Source of the DNA: Tridacna crocea | Taxonomy: Eukaryota; Mollusca; Bivalvia; Cardiida; Cardiidae | Assembly: GCA_943736015.1 (NCBI GenBank) | Contig: OX031066.1 | Coordinates: 12,094,245 to 12,158,244 of the forward strand | DNA length: 64,000 nucleotides | Direction: 5' to 3' | Shown: in pieces, positions 12,701 to 24,700 of the stretch | Layout: every line of letters starts with the position of its first letter | Position numbering within the stretch: the first letter of the stretch is position 1 | Program-made: the position numbers and the translations under genes | The notes under the pieces: generated by a model | Told to the model about the DNA's origin: nothing | What the model saw: only the letters and a program-made list of their open reading frames with translations | Database searches by the model: none

Positions 12701-15700
12701 AACCAACTTCTTTTACGAGTTTTGGACTTATTAAGAACTGACTGTCCTCGAAGTGTTTCAAACACAATTTGGAATGAACTGATGGCACAAAATCCTCCGT
12801 TACTGTCCGGCCCCGGTTTAAACGTTGAATCCATAGTTTCCTCCTTTTTAATTCCTTCGGAAATTTGAACATACTAATTCTATGTGTTCCTGATTCGACG
12901 TTGAAGCCATAGGCTGCACAATTTACCATTTTTTAGGCTGAATTCTATGTTAATACTCAGATATCTGCGTATAATCATCAGCGTTCCTACTTATTTCTAC
13001 TGACTGTAAACACAGGCTTACGCGACTATGACGTCACACAGGTACGGAAGATAAGCGAATCAGGGGAAGTAAGCCATGCACCATTTTTGGGGCCGTGTAT
13101 CAGCGTGACAATTCGAGCGTGATTTATGGCATGTTACAGAGTGGTATTTATGAAAACTGATGGACACTTGTTTACTAACATCATTTGCAGCTGATTGGAG
13201 CAAAAAAACAGTATGGTCAAAAAATCTTAGGATTTGCCCTTTAAGTTTTCATCAGCTTTTGCTTTCAAGACTGAGGATTCTAAAGATATGTGCTCAAATT
13301 TAACCCTTTATCAAACAATCTCTGTTTTTTACAAGCCTGAGATAGAAGCCTTTTGAACACATTGTGGGAAAAGGAGTAAATGCTGGTGACCAGCATTTTC
13401 TCTTTTTCGCACAATGTTTCCTACCCTACTGGACAATAATTTCAATTTTTGCATTACGTTTCTTAATTCATCTGAAAGTGCTTTCAATTTGTACCAGTCT
13501 ACACTTTTGTCGTTTGGTGACAATTTAAAAGTAAATTTACAACTATAACTCACAAGTCCCTGCACATCTCTGACTGTAGAAAGTTTCACATCAACTTGCC
13601 AGTAGATCAGTCCAATCACCATGGTGATGATGAAAGTCTGTATGATCAAGTAGCCTTGTTTTAACTGACCTTTGGTCTGTTTAAATGCCCTCCAGGACAA
13701 CATTTTGTACTGAGTCAGCCATGATGTCACCCATCTTTCTCTGTCTGAATTCTCTGTGTCCTCTGGAGTTGGTGCTAGACAAATGAGATGAAAACTGAAT
13801 AGTTGCTACTTTTTCATCCTCAGATAACCCTTTACTCTATAAAGTATTTCTATGGTATCTTTAATTGACCCTAAATAACAGCAAGGATGAAGCCCTTTTC
13901 TATGTGTATATGACACCTTTCGATAGCACTGAAAACAGTGTGGCAAAAGGTCAAATTGCTCGTCACGAGCAATTTCACCTTTTGCCACAATGTTTTCCAG
14001 AAGCTCCTACAAGCAATGTGTTGAAATGAGCATCTATGGAGTAAAGGGATAACTGAGAAATACACAAATCGAGTCATGTTACTGTCAGATAAAACAACTA
14101 CCTGGGGATAAGAAGTGTATTATCTCCCTTCTATCATAACAGCTTAACCCATTACCACACAATCCCTACTTTTGACACCCCTTAGAAAGAAGCCTTTTGA
14201 AAACACTGTGGGAAAATGAAAAAATGCTGGTGACCAGCATTTTCTCCTTTTCCCACAGTGTTTTCTACCCTTCCCAGAACAAATCTCAATTTTTCAGTCA
14301 CCTTTATTTTGTCATCTGCAAATGCTTTCAATTTGAACCAGTCAAAAACTTTGTCGTTTGGTAATGAGTTAAAAAACATACATGTACCATACCTATCCAA
14401 GAAGACACATAAATAAAAATAAACAGAATCTGAAGTGAAAATACAGTGAAAACTGAAAATCTGCTCACTCCGAGAAATTTCTCCATCTACATTGTTGGTG
14501 GTGTCCATGGTCGTGAGGTAGAGCGTCGGCCTCACAACCTAAAGGTCCTGAGTTCGATACCCGGGAGCTGGTGTCAACTTTGGGATTTTTCATTGGCCCA
14601 CACATTCGGCGGGAGTACTGGAGTAGTTCCCAGGAAGCAGAATCGAGAGAGATTAGTATAAGTTGTAAGAACTTGTTTCTCAATCAATGTAAAATAAATA
14701 TGTTTAAACTAAACTACATTGTTTCAAAGGTATCTGATTCAAGAGAAAAATAAGAGCACAGCTAGTAGGTGCCAATGCACCAGTCTATGAACATGAAAAT
14801 CAGGGCTCATATTCACCAATCATTCTTAAGAATTTTCTTGGTCTTATTCTCCAGAATTTAGTATATTTGAAAGTATCACAACTTCTGATTGGCTAAACCG
14901 AATGGTTTAGCCAATCAGAAGTTGTGTTAATTACAAATTAACAAAATCTTACAGAATACTACTCAGAACATCCTCAGAAATGATTGGTGAATACAGGCCC
15001 AGGACTATCTCACCTTTATTTTCAATGAGTGACAGTTGAACATCAGTATCATCCTTATCATCACTGATCAGTACTTTAACATCATGATTGTTAGCTGTAT
15101 GATTCACAACATCTTCAGTGGTGGGTATCTTTCCATTACCAATGTTGTCTAGGTGTTGTGTACTGTTAGCAATAGCTGCATATCTACAACAATGGAAAAA
15201 AAATTCTATATGGATGCCAATTTACCAGCCTTTGGCATAGATACTTGATATTTAATATTCCAATCCTGGTAAAGCTAGAAAACCGAAATGAACATTCCAT
15301 TCAGTGCCAAGATGCAGATATTAAAAACGCACACTTGCAGCCAGAGAGTAAATAACAATCTTTAAAATCTAAATACCCATGTAAACTAAGATAAAAAATC
15401 GATATAAAGTGTATGTGATAAAGAGGCACCAAGGATTTGTCTTCAATTGTCTACAGCTAGCCACAATAAAATGAAATGCATTTTCTATCTGTCGTAATCT
15501 GTTCAACTTTGCAACCGCCAGAGGCAACATTAAAATTTTGGCACAAAGGTAGAAGAAAGATTATAACTTCAAAAAATAAAGATAAAATTGGTTACAAAAC
15601 TAGATGAAAAAGAGTGAAGACGCATCTTTGAAAATTTCAACAAATGTATATCCAAGATTACACTTCACCATTTGTTAAGTCTGATAGTATTTCTTCTTTC

Positions 15701-18700
15701 TTTCTATACTAATCCTTTACCACACTGCAAAATTTTAGACCTAACAAAATTGAAAGCATTTGCACATGAAAATTTCATAGTGGCTCAAATGACACAATTT
15801 TTCTTTGATAGGGGAGAAAACTTTGTGGGAAAAGGAGAAAATGCTGGTTACCAGCATTTTCTCCTTTTCCCACAAGGCCCATCTCTTCTGGTTAATTAAC
15901 TCTTTACCTAACAACAAAAAAATTGTGACTGGTTGAAAGCATTTGCAGATAATTGATAATAAATCAAATTTTGCTTAACTGATGAGATCTCTCTTTGAAA
16001 GGGCAGGAAAAATTGTGTAGAGAAGGAGAAAAAATGCTTGTCACTAGCATTTTCTTCTTTTTTCTACATGGTTTTCAAAGGTATTTTCCTTTAGGGATGT
16101 CAGAATTTAGGATAGTGTTATAGTGCTATAAAGAGCTAATCATTATTTACATAATATTACATGTATTATTGAAGACTTTTGATGACCCTTGGAAAGAAGT
16201 CTTTTGAAAACATTGTGGGTAAAGGAGAAAATGCTGCTAACCAGTATTTTCTCCTTTTCCCACAATGTTTTCTACCCTGTCAATAAACAATTGCACCATT
16301 TGAGCCACATTGAAATTTGTTGTCTGCATATGCTTTCAATTTCGACAGGGCTAAAATTTTGTCATCTGGTAAAGAGTAAAAGAATTACTTTATGGTGAAC
16401 AACCTTTGATTGGATCTATAAAAACCTTTGAATCTCTGCGAAAGCAATCATAAAAAAGTACCACAACAGTGAATATACCTCTTCTTTTCTGCTTCTGTCA
16501 CAATTTTCTTCACAGTTTCTTCATCTGATTTCACCACTTGCACTGAAAAAATATATATGGCTATTGCAAATGACTTCCAATAGATGATACATAACAACCA
16601 CAGAGCTAACAGTTTTCAGATTATTAACCCATTACCACACAATCCCTACTTTTGACAACCCTGAGAGAGAAGCCTTTAGAAAACATAGTGGGAAAAGGAG
16701 AAAATGCTGGCAACCAGAATTTTCTCCTTTTCCCACAATGTTTTCTACCCTTCACAGAAAAAAATTCAAAATTTCAGTCTCTTTTATTTTGTCGTCTGTA
16801 AATGCTTTCGATTTGGTCTAAAATTGTCGTTTGGTAATGAGTTCATTTAAATGTCGATGTTGAAAATTTGTTTACAAATTTTTGTGTATATGCGGGGGAA
16901 AAGATATACATGTAGTATGCCTAGCTTCAGATCCCTTATCCTTTTACCAGACGACAAAATTTTAGCCTTGTCCAAATTGAAAGCATTTGCTAACAACAAT
17001 TTCAGTGTGGCTCAAATGGTGTAATTTTTCTTCGATAGAGTTGAAAACATTGTGGGAAAAGGAGAAAATGCTAGTTACCAGCATTCTCTTCTTTTCCAAC
17101 AATGTTTTCAGAGGTTTCTTTCGCAGGAGTGTCAAAAGTCGGCATTGTGTGGAAAAGGGTTAAACTCTATACAACACAATCCTAAGTTTTAACCCTTTAT
17201 CCCATAAGGCATTTCTATGGTATCTCTAATTAACCCTAAGTAACAGCAAGGATGAAGCGCTTTTTTATGTGTATATGAGACCTTTTGAAAGTGTAGAAAA
17301 CATTGTGGCAAAAGGTGAAATTGCTCATCACGAGCAATTTCACCTTTTGCCACAATGTTTTCCAAAGACTCCTACAAGCAATGCATAGAAATGAGTATCT
17401 ATGGAGTAAAGGGTTAATGACCCTGAATAGGAAGACTGTTGAAAACCTTGTAGGTTACTGAGAAAAAAGGCTGAAAATCCCTCTTCTTTTATTCCTGACA
17501 ACTTTTTCTGTTGTTTTAAAAAATAGAAATCTTCTTTTGAGCTTCAATGAATTTGCTGTCTCTCAAGACGGTCAAATCTAGAATTTTGTCCTTTAATAAA
17601 GAGATTCAGAATCACGTGTAAAGATAAGCTTTGATGAAAAAGAATTCTTGAACTATTCATTGAGAGAAAATTTACTTAACACTTTACTCCATTTCTACAC
17701 ATTGCTTGTAGGAATCTTTTGAAAACATTGTGTCAAAAGGTGAAATTGCTCGTGAAATTGTCCCAAAGTTTTCTATGCCTTCAAAAGGTGTCATTTACAC
17801 ATAATAAATGGTTTCATCCTTGCTGTTACTTAAAGTCAATTAGAGATGCCATAGGATTGATTTACGGGGTAAAGGGTTAAAAAACCAAAAAAACCAGCCA
17901 AATACTTAAAACTCACATAAAAAATCTGCTGGGTTAAAGTTCATCTCACAGGGTAAACCAATGCTAGAGAAATGGTCCATAGCACTCCTGGCTGGTCCAA
18001 AATAGGCTTCCTGTAGACACATAATAATATTGTACAATGACATATATTATATAGAAGACATATAGTAAATCTGGATTAACCCTTTACCACTTAATTGTAA
18101 GTTTTAACAGCTCTGAGGAAAGCTTTTGAGAACATTACAGGAAATGGACAAAATGCCGGCAATCAGCATTTTCTATTTTCAACCCAATTTTAGGCAGAAG
18201 TCATTTTCTGAGCTGTATTTATCCAAACTGCTGTCTACTTAATTTGCCTGGGTATAAAACTTTGTTGTTTGGTAAAGACTTAAAGCCATCATGGAAAATA
18301 AGTTAACTCTTTACAACACAATCTTGACTTTTAATGACCCTGAGAAAGAAGCCTATAGAATACATTGTGGGAAAAGGAGAAAATGCTGGTAACTAGCACT
18401 TCTCCTTTATCCACAATATATTCCACCCTATCAAAAGGCAGAAGTCATTATATTAACAGGATTTAATTTGTTGTCTGGAGATGCTTTGAATTTGGTCCCG
18501 TCCAAAAATTTGTCGTCCGCTAAAGTGGTCATTGATGTGATAAACCATTACTGTACAAATACAACTGTTTTTGCTGACTGGAAAAGGCAGCAATCATTTG
18601 TACTTCAAAAATGCTAATTATTCCTTTCCCACAATATTTTCTACACCCTATAATAATTATGCCTCCAATCTCCTCTCCAAAATGTGTTATCATTTGTGTA

Positions 18701-21700
18701 GTTTGTAATATTTAGTACTATTTTAGGTAGATCCAGAAGCAGTCTGAATTCAAGTTAGTTTATTCAGATATTGACTACACAATTTACCAAACATTCCCAA
18801 TTTTTAAGAAACCCTGAAGCAGTCGGAATAGGAGAAAATACTGGTAACCTACATTTTCCATATCTTTCTATCCTCTCTATGAAATATTCTACCATTTAGT
18901 GCAGTTTAAACATATTCATTTTACATCGATTGAGAAACAAGTTCTAACAACTAATACTAATCTCTCTCTATTCTGCTTTCTGGGAACTACACCAGTACTC
19001 GCGCCAAATGTGTGGGCCAGTGAAAAACCCTTAAGTTGACACCCGCTCCCGGATATCGAACTCAATACCTTATGGTTACGCTCTACCTCACAGCCACAGA
19101 CATCACACATTTTCACCATTTGCCATACACTGCATTTGTTTGCCTGCAAATACTTTTCTTTTTTTCTAGTTTATATTTTCAGGTTTGATTAACAGTTAAA
19201 GGGATAAGCACTTTCAACTCTTTACCAAACAATCCCGACTTTTGACAATCCTGAAAAAGAAGCCTTATTAAAACATTGTGAAAAACAAGAAAATGCTGGT
19301 AACAAAATTTTTCCCCTTTTCCCACAATGTTTTCCACCCTTCCCAGACCAAATTTCAACTTTTCAGTCACATTTATTTAGTCGTCTGCAAATGCTTTCCA
19401 TTTGGACAAGTCTACAATTTTGTCATTTATTAAAAGGTTAATGATAGAATTTGACTATGAAATCCTGGAAGTGCACAGTGCAAAAAGTTGTCTACTTATT
19501 TTGTCCTAAAATTTCAAACAAGTTTCTTAGGTTGACCAGCCAAAATCTCCAAGAAAAATTAGTGGGGAAGTCCTATAATGCAAGCTGTGCAGAACATGCT
19601 GTATGCCACATGTCCATGTATTTGGCAGAAAAGGACTAAAACTAACCTGACCTTCCACCATTAACAAGATATTGTTGAAGAGATAATAAATCTGACTGGA
19701 GGGCTGATGAATCGTAGTTATAATAGTCTTGTTGAAATCGCTAGCATAAGACTTCATGAGCATCATAATGGACTGGGCTGTGCTGGAATCTAACCCTGAG
19801 GTCGGCTCCTGAAAAATGAACAAGGATAGATAAGTATAGGTATAAATCAAGCTCCATTTTTGTTTGCATGATGTTCATCTGTGTTTTCAACATTATTCCC
19901 ATAATGTCAGCTCCATCAGCTCAAAAACCTGTAACAATTTCTTGTATAGTATGACAGTTATTTATCTATTTGCTCTTGAAAAAAACATGTAAATCTATGG
20001 ATAAAGAAAGCTAGATGAGACATTAATTCAGAAGCATTTTTATGAATTGGTACTCATCAGCTACAATCAGGAAGTAAATTTTCACAGAAAGTAAGAATAA
20101 GAGGTCTATAAGGGCCTCACACTCTCATCTTGCACCATACTACTGATTGACTGAAGATACAAACATGTGCAAAAGACACGTAGCCCAAATGATTGGATCT
20201 GCCGTAGAAATGGTAAAGAAATGTGGTTGGAAAAGGAGAAAATGCTGGTTACCAGCATTTTCTCCCTTTTAGAGCAATGTTTTCAAAAGCCATTATTCTC
20301 AGGCTTATCAAACGGAATCTCTAGCAAAGAGGTAACGCTTGGAATTTTATCATCTATGACAGGCTTAGAGCCCTATGGCCCCTTTGCTCAGCAAAGCTTT
20401 TTACAAACAAAGTCTGTAACAAAGATACAAATGAACAAATGCGTAGCTGAAATACAGGGACCAGGTAGGATTTCAACCTAGAACACACTGACAAAAGGCC
20501 ATAACCACAGAGCTACCGAGAATTCTCCCTAACACAGCTGATAGGTATTATATTTAACCCATTACCACACAATCCCTACTTTTGATGACCCTCAGAAAAA
20601 ATTGTGGGAAAAAGAGAAATTGCTGATAACCAGCATTTTCTCCTTTTCCCACAATCTTTTCTACTCAGTCAAAGGAAAATTTCATCATTTGAGCCACATT
20701 GAAATTGTCATCTGCAAATGCTTTGAATTTGGATTGGTCTAACATTTTGTCGTGTGGTAAAGAGTAAACTTACATCCATGAGAAGTATATCAGGATCTGT
20801 CAGAAGTTCACAGGCTATACTGGCCCTCTTTTTCTCTCCACCAGACAAACCCCTCACAAAAATATCGCCAATAACTGAAAAAAAAGAAGGTATTAAAATA
20901 TTATATGCCTACAATATTAACGGATATTTTAGTAAGTCTCAAAATAAGAAGAAAAGATAAACCTTTACAATACAATCCCAGGTTTTTACAACCCTGGGAT
21001 AGAACCCTTTTTAAAACATTGTTGGAAAAGACAAAATGGAACTACAACATTTAAGGATATCTAAGTAAGTCTCAAAACAAAATAAGAAGAAAAGCACCCT
21101 TTACCAAACAATCCCTACAATCCTGGGATAGAAGCCTTTTTGAAACATTGTGACCAGCATTTTCTCCTTTACCCTGCTGAAACACACTTCAATTTTTGCA
21201 GTTTTTTGGGAGTTTTTTGTCATCTGCAAGTGCTTTCAATTTGGGGCACTCTAAAATTTTGTTGTTTAAAAAGGATTAAACAATAAATAAAAGCATCAAC
21301 ATAATAGATGATATTTGTAAATCAACATAATCAGTATAAGTACAGTCGAGCCGCATATCCGGACACTTCTGTTCCCCATGTATTTTTCCGGACAAGCCGT
21401 ATCTCCGGATCAACGAAGTAGGACCCAAAACAAGTCCATGTTGATAATAGACACCGTGCATCATAAGAATTACGATGGCGTATTATTTACACCGAGCATC
21501 GTAAGAATTTCGCTAGTGTATGTTTTACACGACTACTTGTATGCATATACATATGTTTTGTTTCTATACGATTGTTTAGATACATAATTAAAATAGAATT
21601 GTCTTTTTAATCATCGTTATAGTGTGTTTGGAGTAAATAAACAACGAAGGCGTGAATTTGTCACGAAAGTCAGTACTGCGGGTATGGATAGTCTGTCAAA

Positions 21701-24700
21701 CTGAAACTTAACGATGGTACTCAATAGTCATTTAACACTTTCGGAAAACACTTCTAATCAACACGTGTTTTCAAAACGTGTGAAAACTGTCTGCAAGTAT
21801 TGACATGAGACTGACACTTGGGTTATTCACGTGTACTAACAACCAGTCCACAACCGCTCGAAGTAGCCTGTATCGATATTTATGAAACCAGTCTACTATG
21901 ACACCGGAGAAAATAACAAGTCTAAATTGTGTAATACACAGTCAGGCCATGTCTGGTGTTTCGGATAAGATATGTATTAGTCTTTGACCCTTCGTTCCCG
22001 ATTTTTTCATTCTGGTTCCAGAACGCGGATTTCCGGAATAAAAAGTAAAATTTGTACAGAAAATATTCGTTCCCTGATGTCTCTTTCCGGATCTTGAGAT
22101 TTCCGGAAATTTGGAGCCCAGATAAACACGGCTTGACTGTATAATGAACCCAAATGGAATCTCATGATCCCTGTGTGACTCGCTCCTTGTGTTTCGGAAT
22201 TACAGTAGATGACACATGGAAACAGAATCATGGCTGTCACAAGTGAAATAATCTGTTCTAACAAGTCTAGCCAGTTCATCTCATTTTCATACTACAAAAC
22301 TAATAAATGAGGTAATTTTTCATTTGCTTGCTGTTTAATCAATGCCACTCCAACATTACCACAGCCATATCAAATTGACTTTTATCAAGCCATCAAAAGG
22401 GGGATTGGCTAAGCTAGGATTTAATCTCACAGCCTATGGATTACAAGCCCTGTGGTGTCCATGGCTGTGAGGTAGAGTGTCAGTTTGTAACCGTAAGGTT
22501 CTGAGTTTGATACCTGGGCGCAGGTGTCAACTTTGAGATTTTTCATTGGCCTACACATTCAGCACAAGTACTGGTGTAGTTCTAAGGAAGCAGAATAGAG
22601 AGAAATTAGTATAAGTTGTTAGAACTTGTTTCTCAATCGATGTACAATAAATATGTATGTTTAAAGTCAAAGCTCTATCTATTGCCTACTATGCCACTGG
22701 ATTGGGCCACATGAGGTAGGAACACAGACAACAAGTGACAAACAAGAGGGCCACGATGGCCCTGTATCACTCCACTGGCTTTCTAACCCTTTACCACACA
22801 AATTGAAGTGTTCATGACCCTGAAAAAGAGGGCCTTCAAAAACAATGAACACTGTTAACCCATTACCACTCAATTCCTACTTTTGACGCCCCTGAGAAAG
22901 AAGCCTTTTGAAAACACTGTGGGAAAAGGAGAAAATGCTGGTAACCAGCATTTTCTCCTTTTCCCACAGTGTTTTCTACCCTTTCCAGAACAAATTTCTA
23001 TTTTTCAGTCACCTTTATTTTGTCGTCTGCAAATACTTTCAATTTGGACCAGTCCAAAATTGTCTCGTGTGGTAATGAGTTAAACAATACAAGTAGGTTA
23101 GTTCATTGGCATGAAAGGCAAAGTTCCTGGGGGGGAAAAAAAAACCTGAATGATAGAAACCTAATTAATATTTCACTCATGTGAGCATAACTATAAGCAT
23201 TAAAATGAATCACCCTCCCTGAAAACAGCATATTAATTTTCTATCAGAAAACTTAAAATCTAACAATTATATATGACTGGAGTTTGATAATCAAGGGAGG
23301 TAAATAGTAACAAACTTTATCCTTTATAAAGAGTTATTTCCCCTGATTAATGTTTAAATTGAAGTGACTATATTTTAAAGCCCATGTTAAAATTGTGATC
23401 CCTGGAAAGGAGCCAATTTTGACCCCAGGCCTATAATATGAAGAAACTTGTTAAAGGTCCATTTGATAAAGCTACATGACAAATTAAGTAGCATTGGGCC
23501 TTGTGGTTTCAGAGAAGAAGATTTTTACAAATGTTGTTTTTTATTTCAGTTTTGTTGCTATGGCAACCAGAGTTAGAGAAATTCTGAAGAGGACCATGGT
23601 AGGATCATTTCTTTGAAGTTTCATCAAAATTGGATGGGTAGTTTCAGAGAAGAAGATGTCTGAAATAAAAGTTAACACATGGATGGACGCACGCTGGACG
23701 CCGGGCCATGACATAAGCCCACTGGCCTTAGGCCAGTGGAGCTGAAAAACATTTTACTTGTGTCTGCACATTTCTTCATATCCAAGGTCTCAATGATTTC
23801 TTCAACTCTCTCTTTTTTCTGCGCTACAGTGTAAGTGTCAGGAAGACGTATCTGTGCTGTAAACTGACAAAAGATACAAAAATGTTCCGATGTCGCCTTT
23901 AGAATTCTTTGAGCAGCTTGAGGCACTCCTCTGACAAAGACTGATCAATATTAACCCTTTACTCCATAGATGCTGGTTTCTACGCATTGCTTATAGGAGC
24001 CTTTGGAAAACATTGTGGCAAAAGGTGAAATTGCTCGTGACGAGCAATTTCACCTTTTGTCACAATGTTTTCTATGCTATCAAAAGGTGTCACATGCACA
24101 AAAGAAATGGATTTATCCTTGCTGTTACTTAGGGTCAATTAGAGATACCATAGAAATGCCTTATGGAGTAAAGGGTTAAACAACAACAAAAAATTATCTT
24201 AGATAAACAATGTACAATTTCTTGAAACTGCTTTACTTATATTGCTTATTCTGAAAATACAGCAATATGACAGTTTGACCTTTTGAGTTCAAAATACCTG
24301 GAAACAGGAGGGTTACTGCATTATACCATGCAACTAATCACATAAATTCTGACCATAAAATACTTCTTCGCAAACAAATGACTGAATTGTGCATAAAATA
24401 GTGCTTGGAAATGCATAAAATTGACCAATAACAGAAAGTTTTGGCCCAACTCAGCCTGACCAAACTGTGCAGACTAACACAGATTGACACTTTTTGCCCT
24501 CTTTTCACAGCACATTGCTCATGTATACCTAACACACACTTTTACTCCCAAAGTGAAGGTTCATTTATTCATAATTTCCGAAGTTGCTCTTGTCCAGATG
24601 TCTCAACAAACCATATCTATAGAGAATAAATAAATAAATTTGATCTTGAACCTCACAGTTCATGAAAGAAACTAACACTTGCCTACCTTTGAACTGCCGG

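Noticed and set aside
14498..14570. A tRNA gene
   Set aside because: The head has a B-box-like GTTCGATAC, but the cloverleaf stems do not close and the sequence continues into a SINE body found in four copies.
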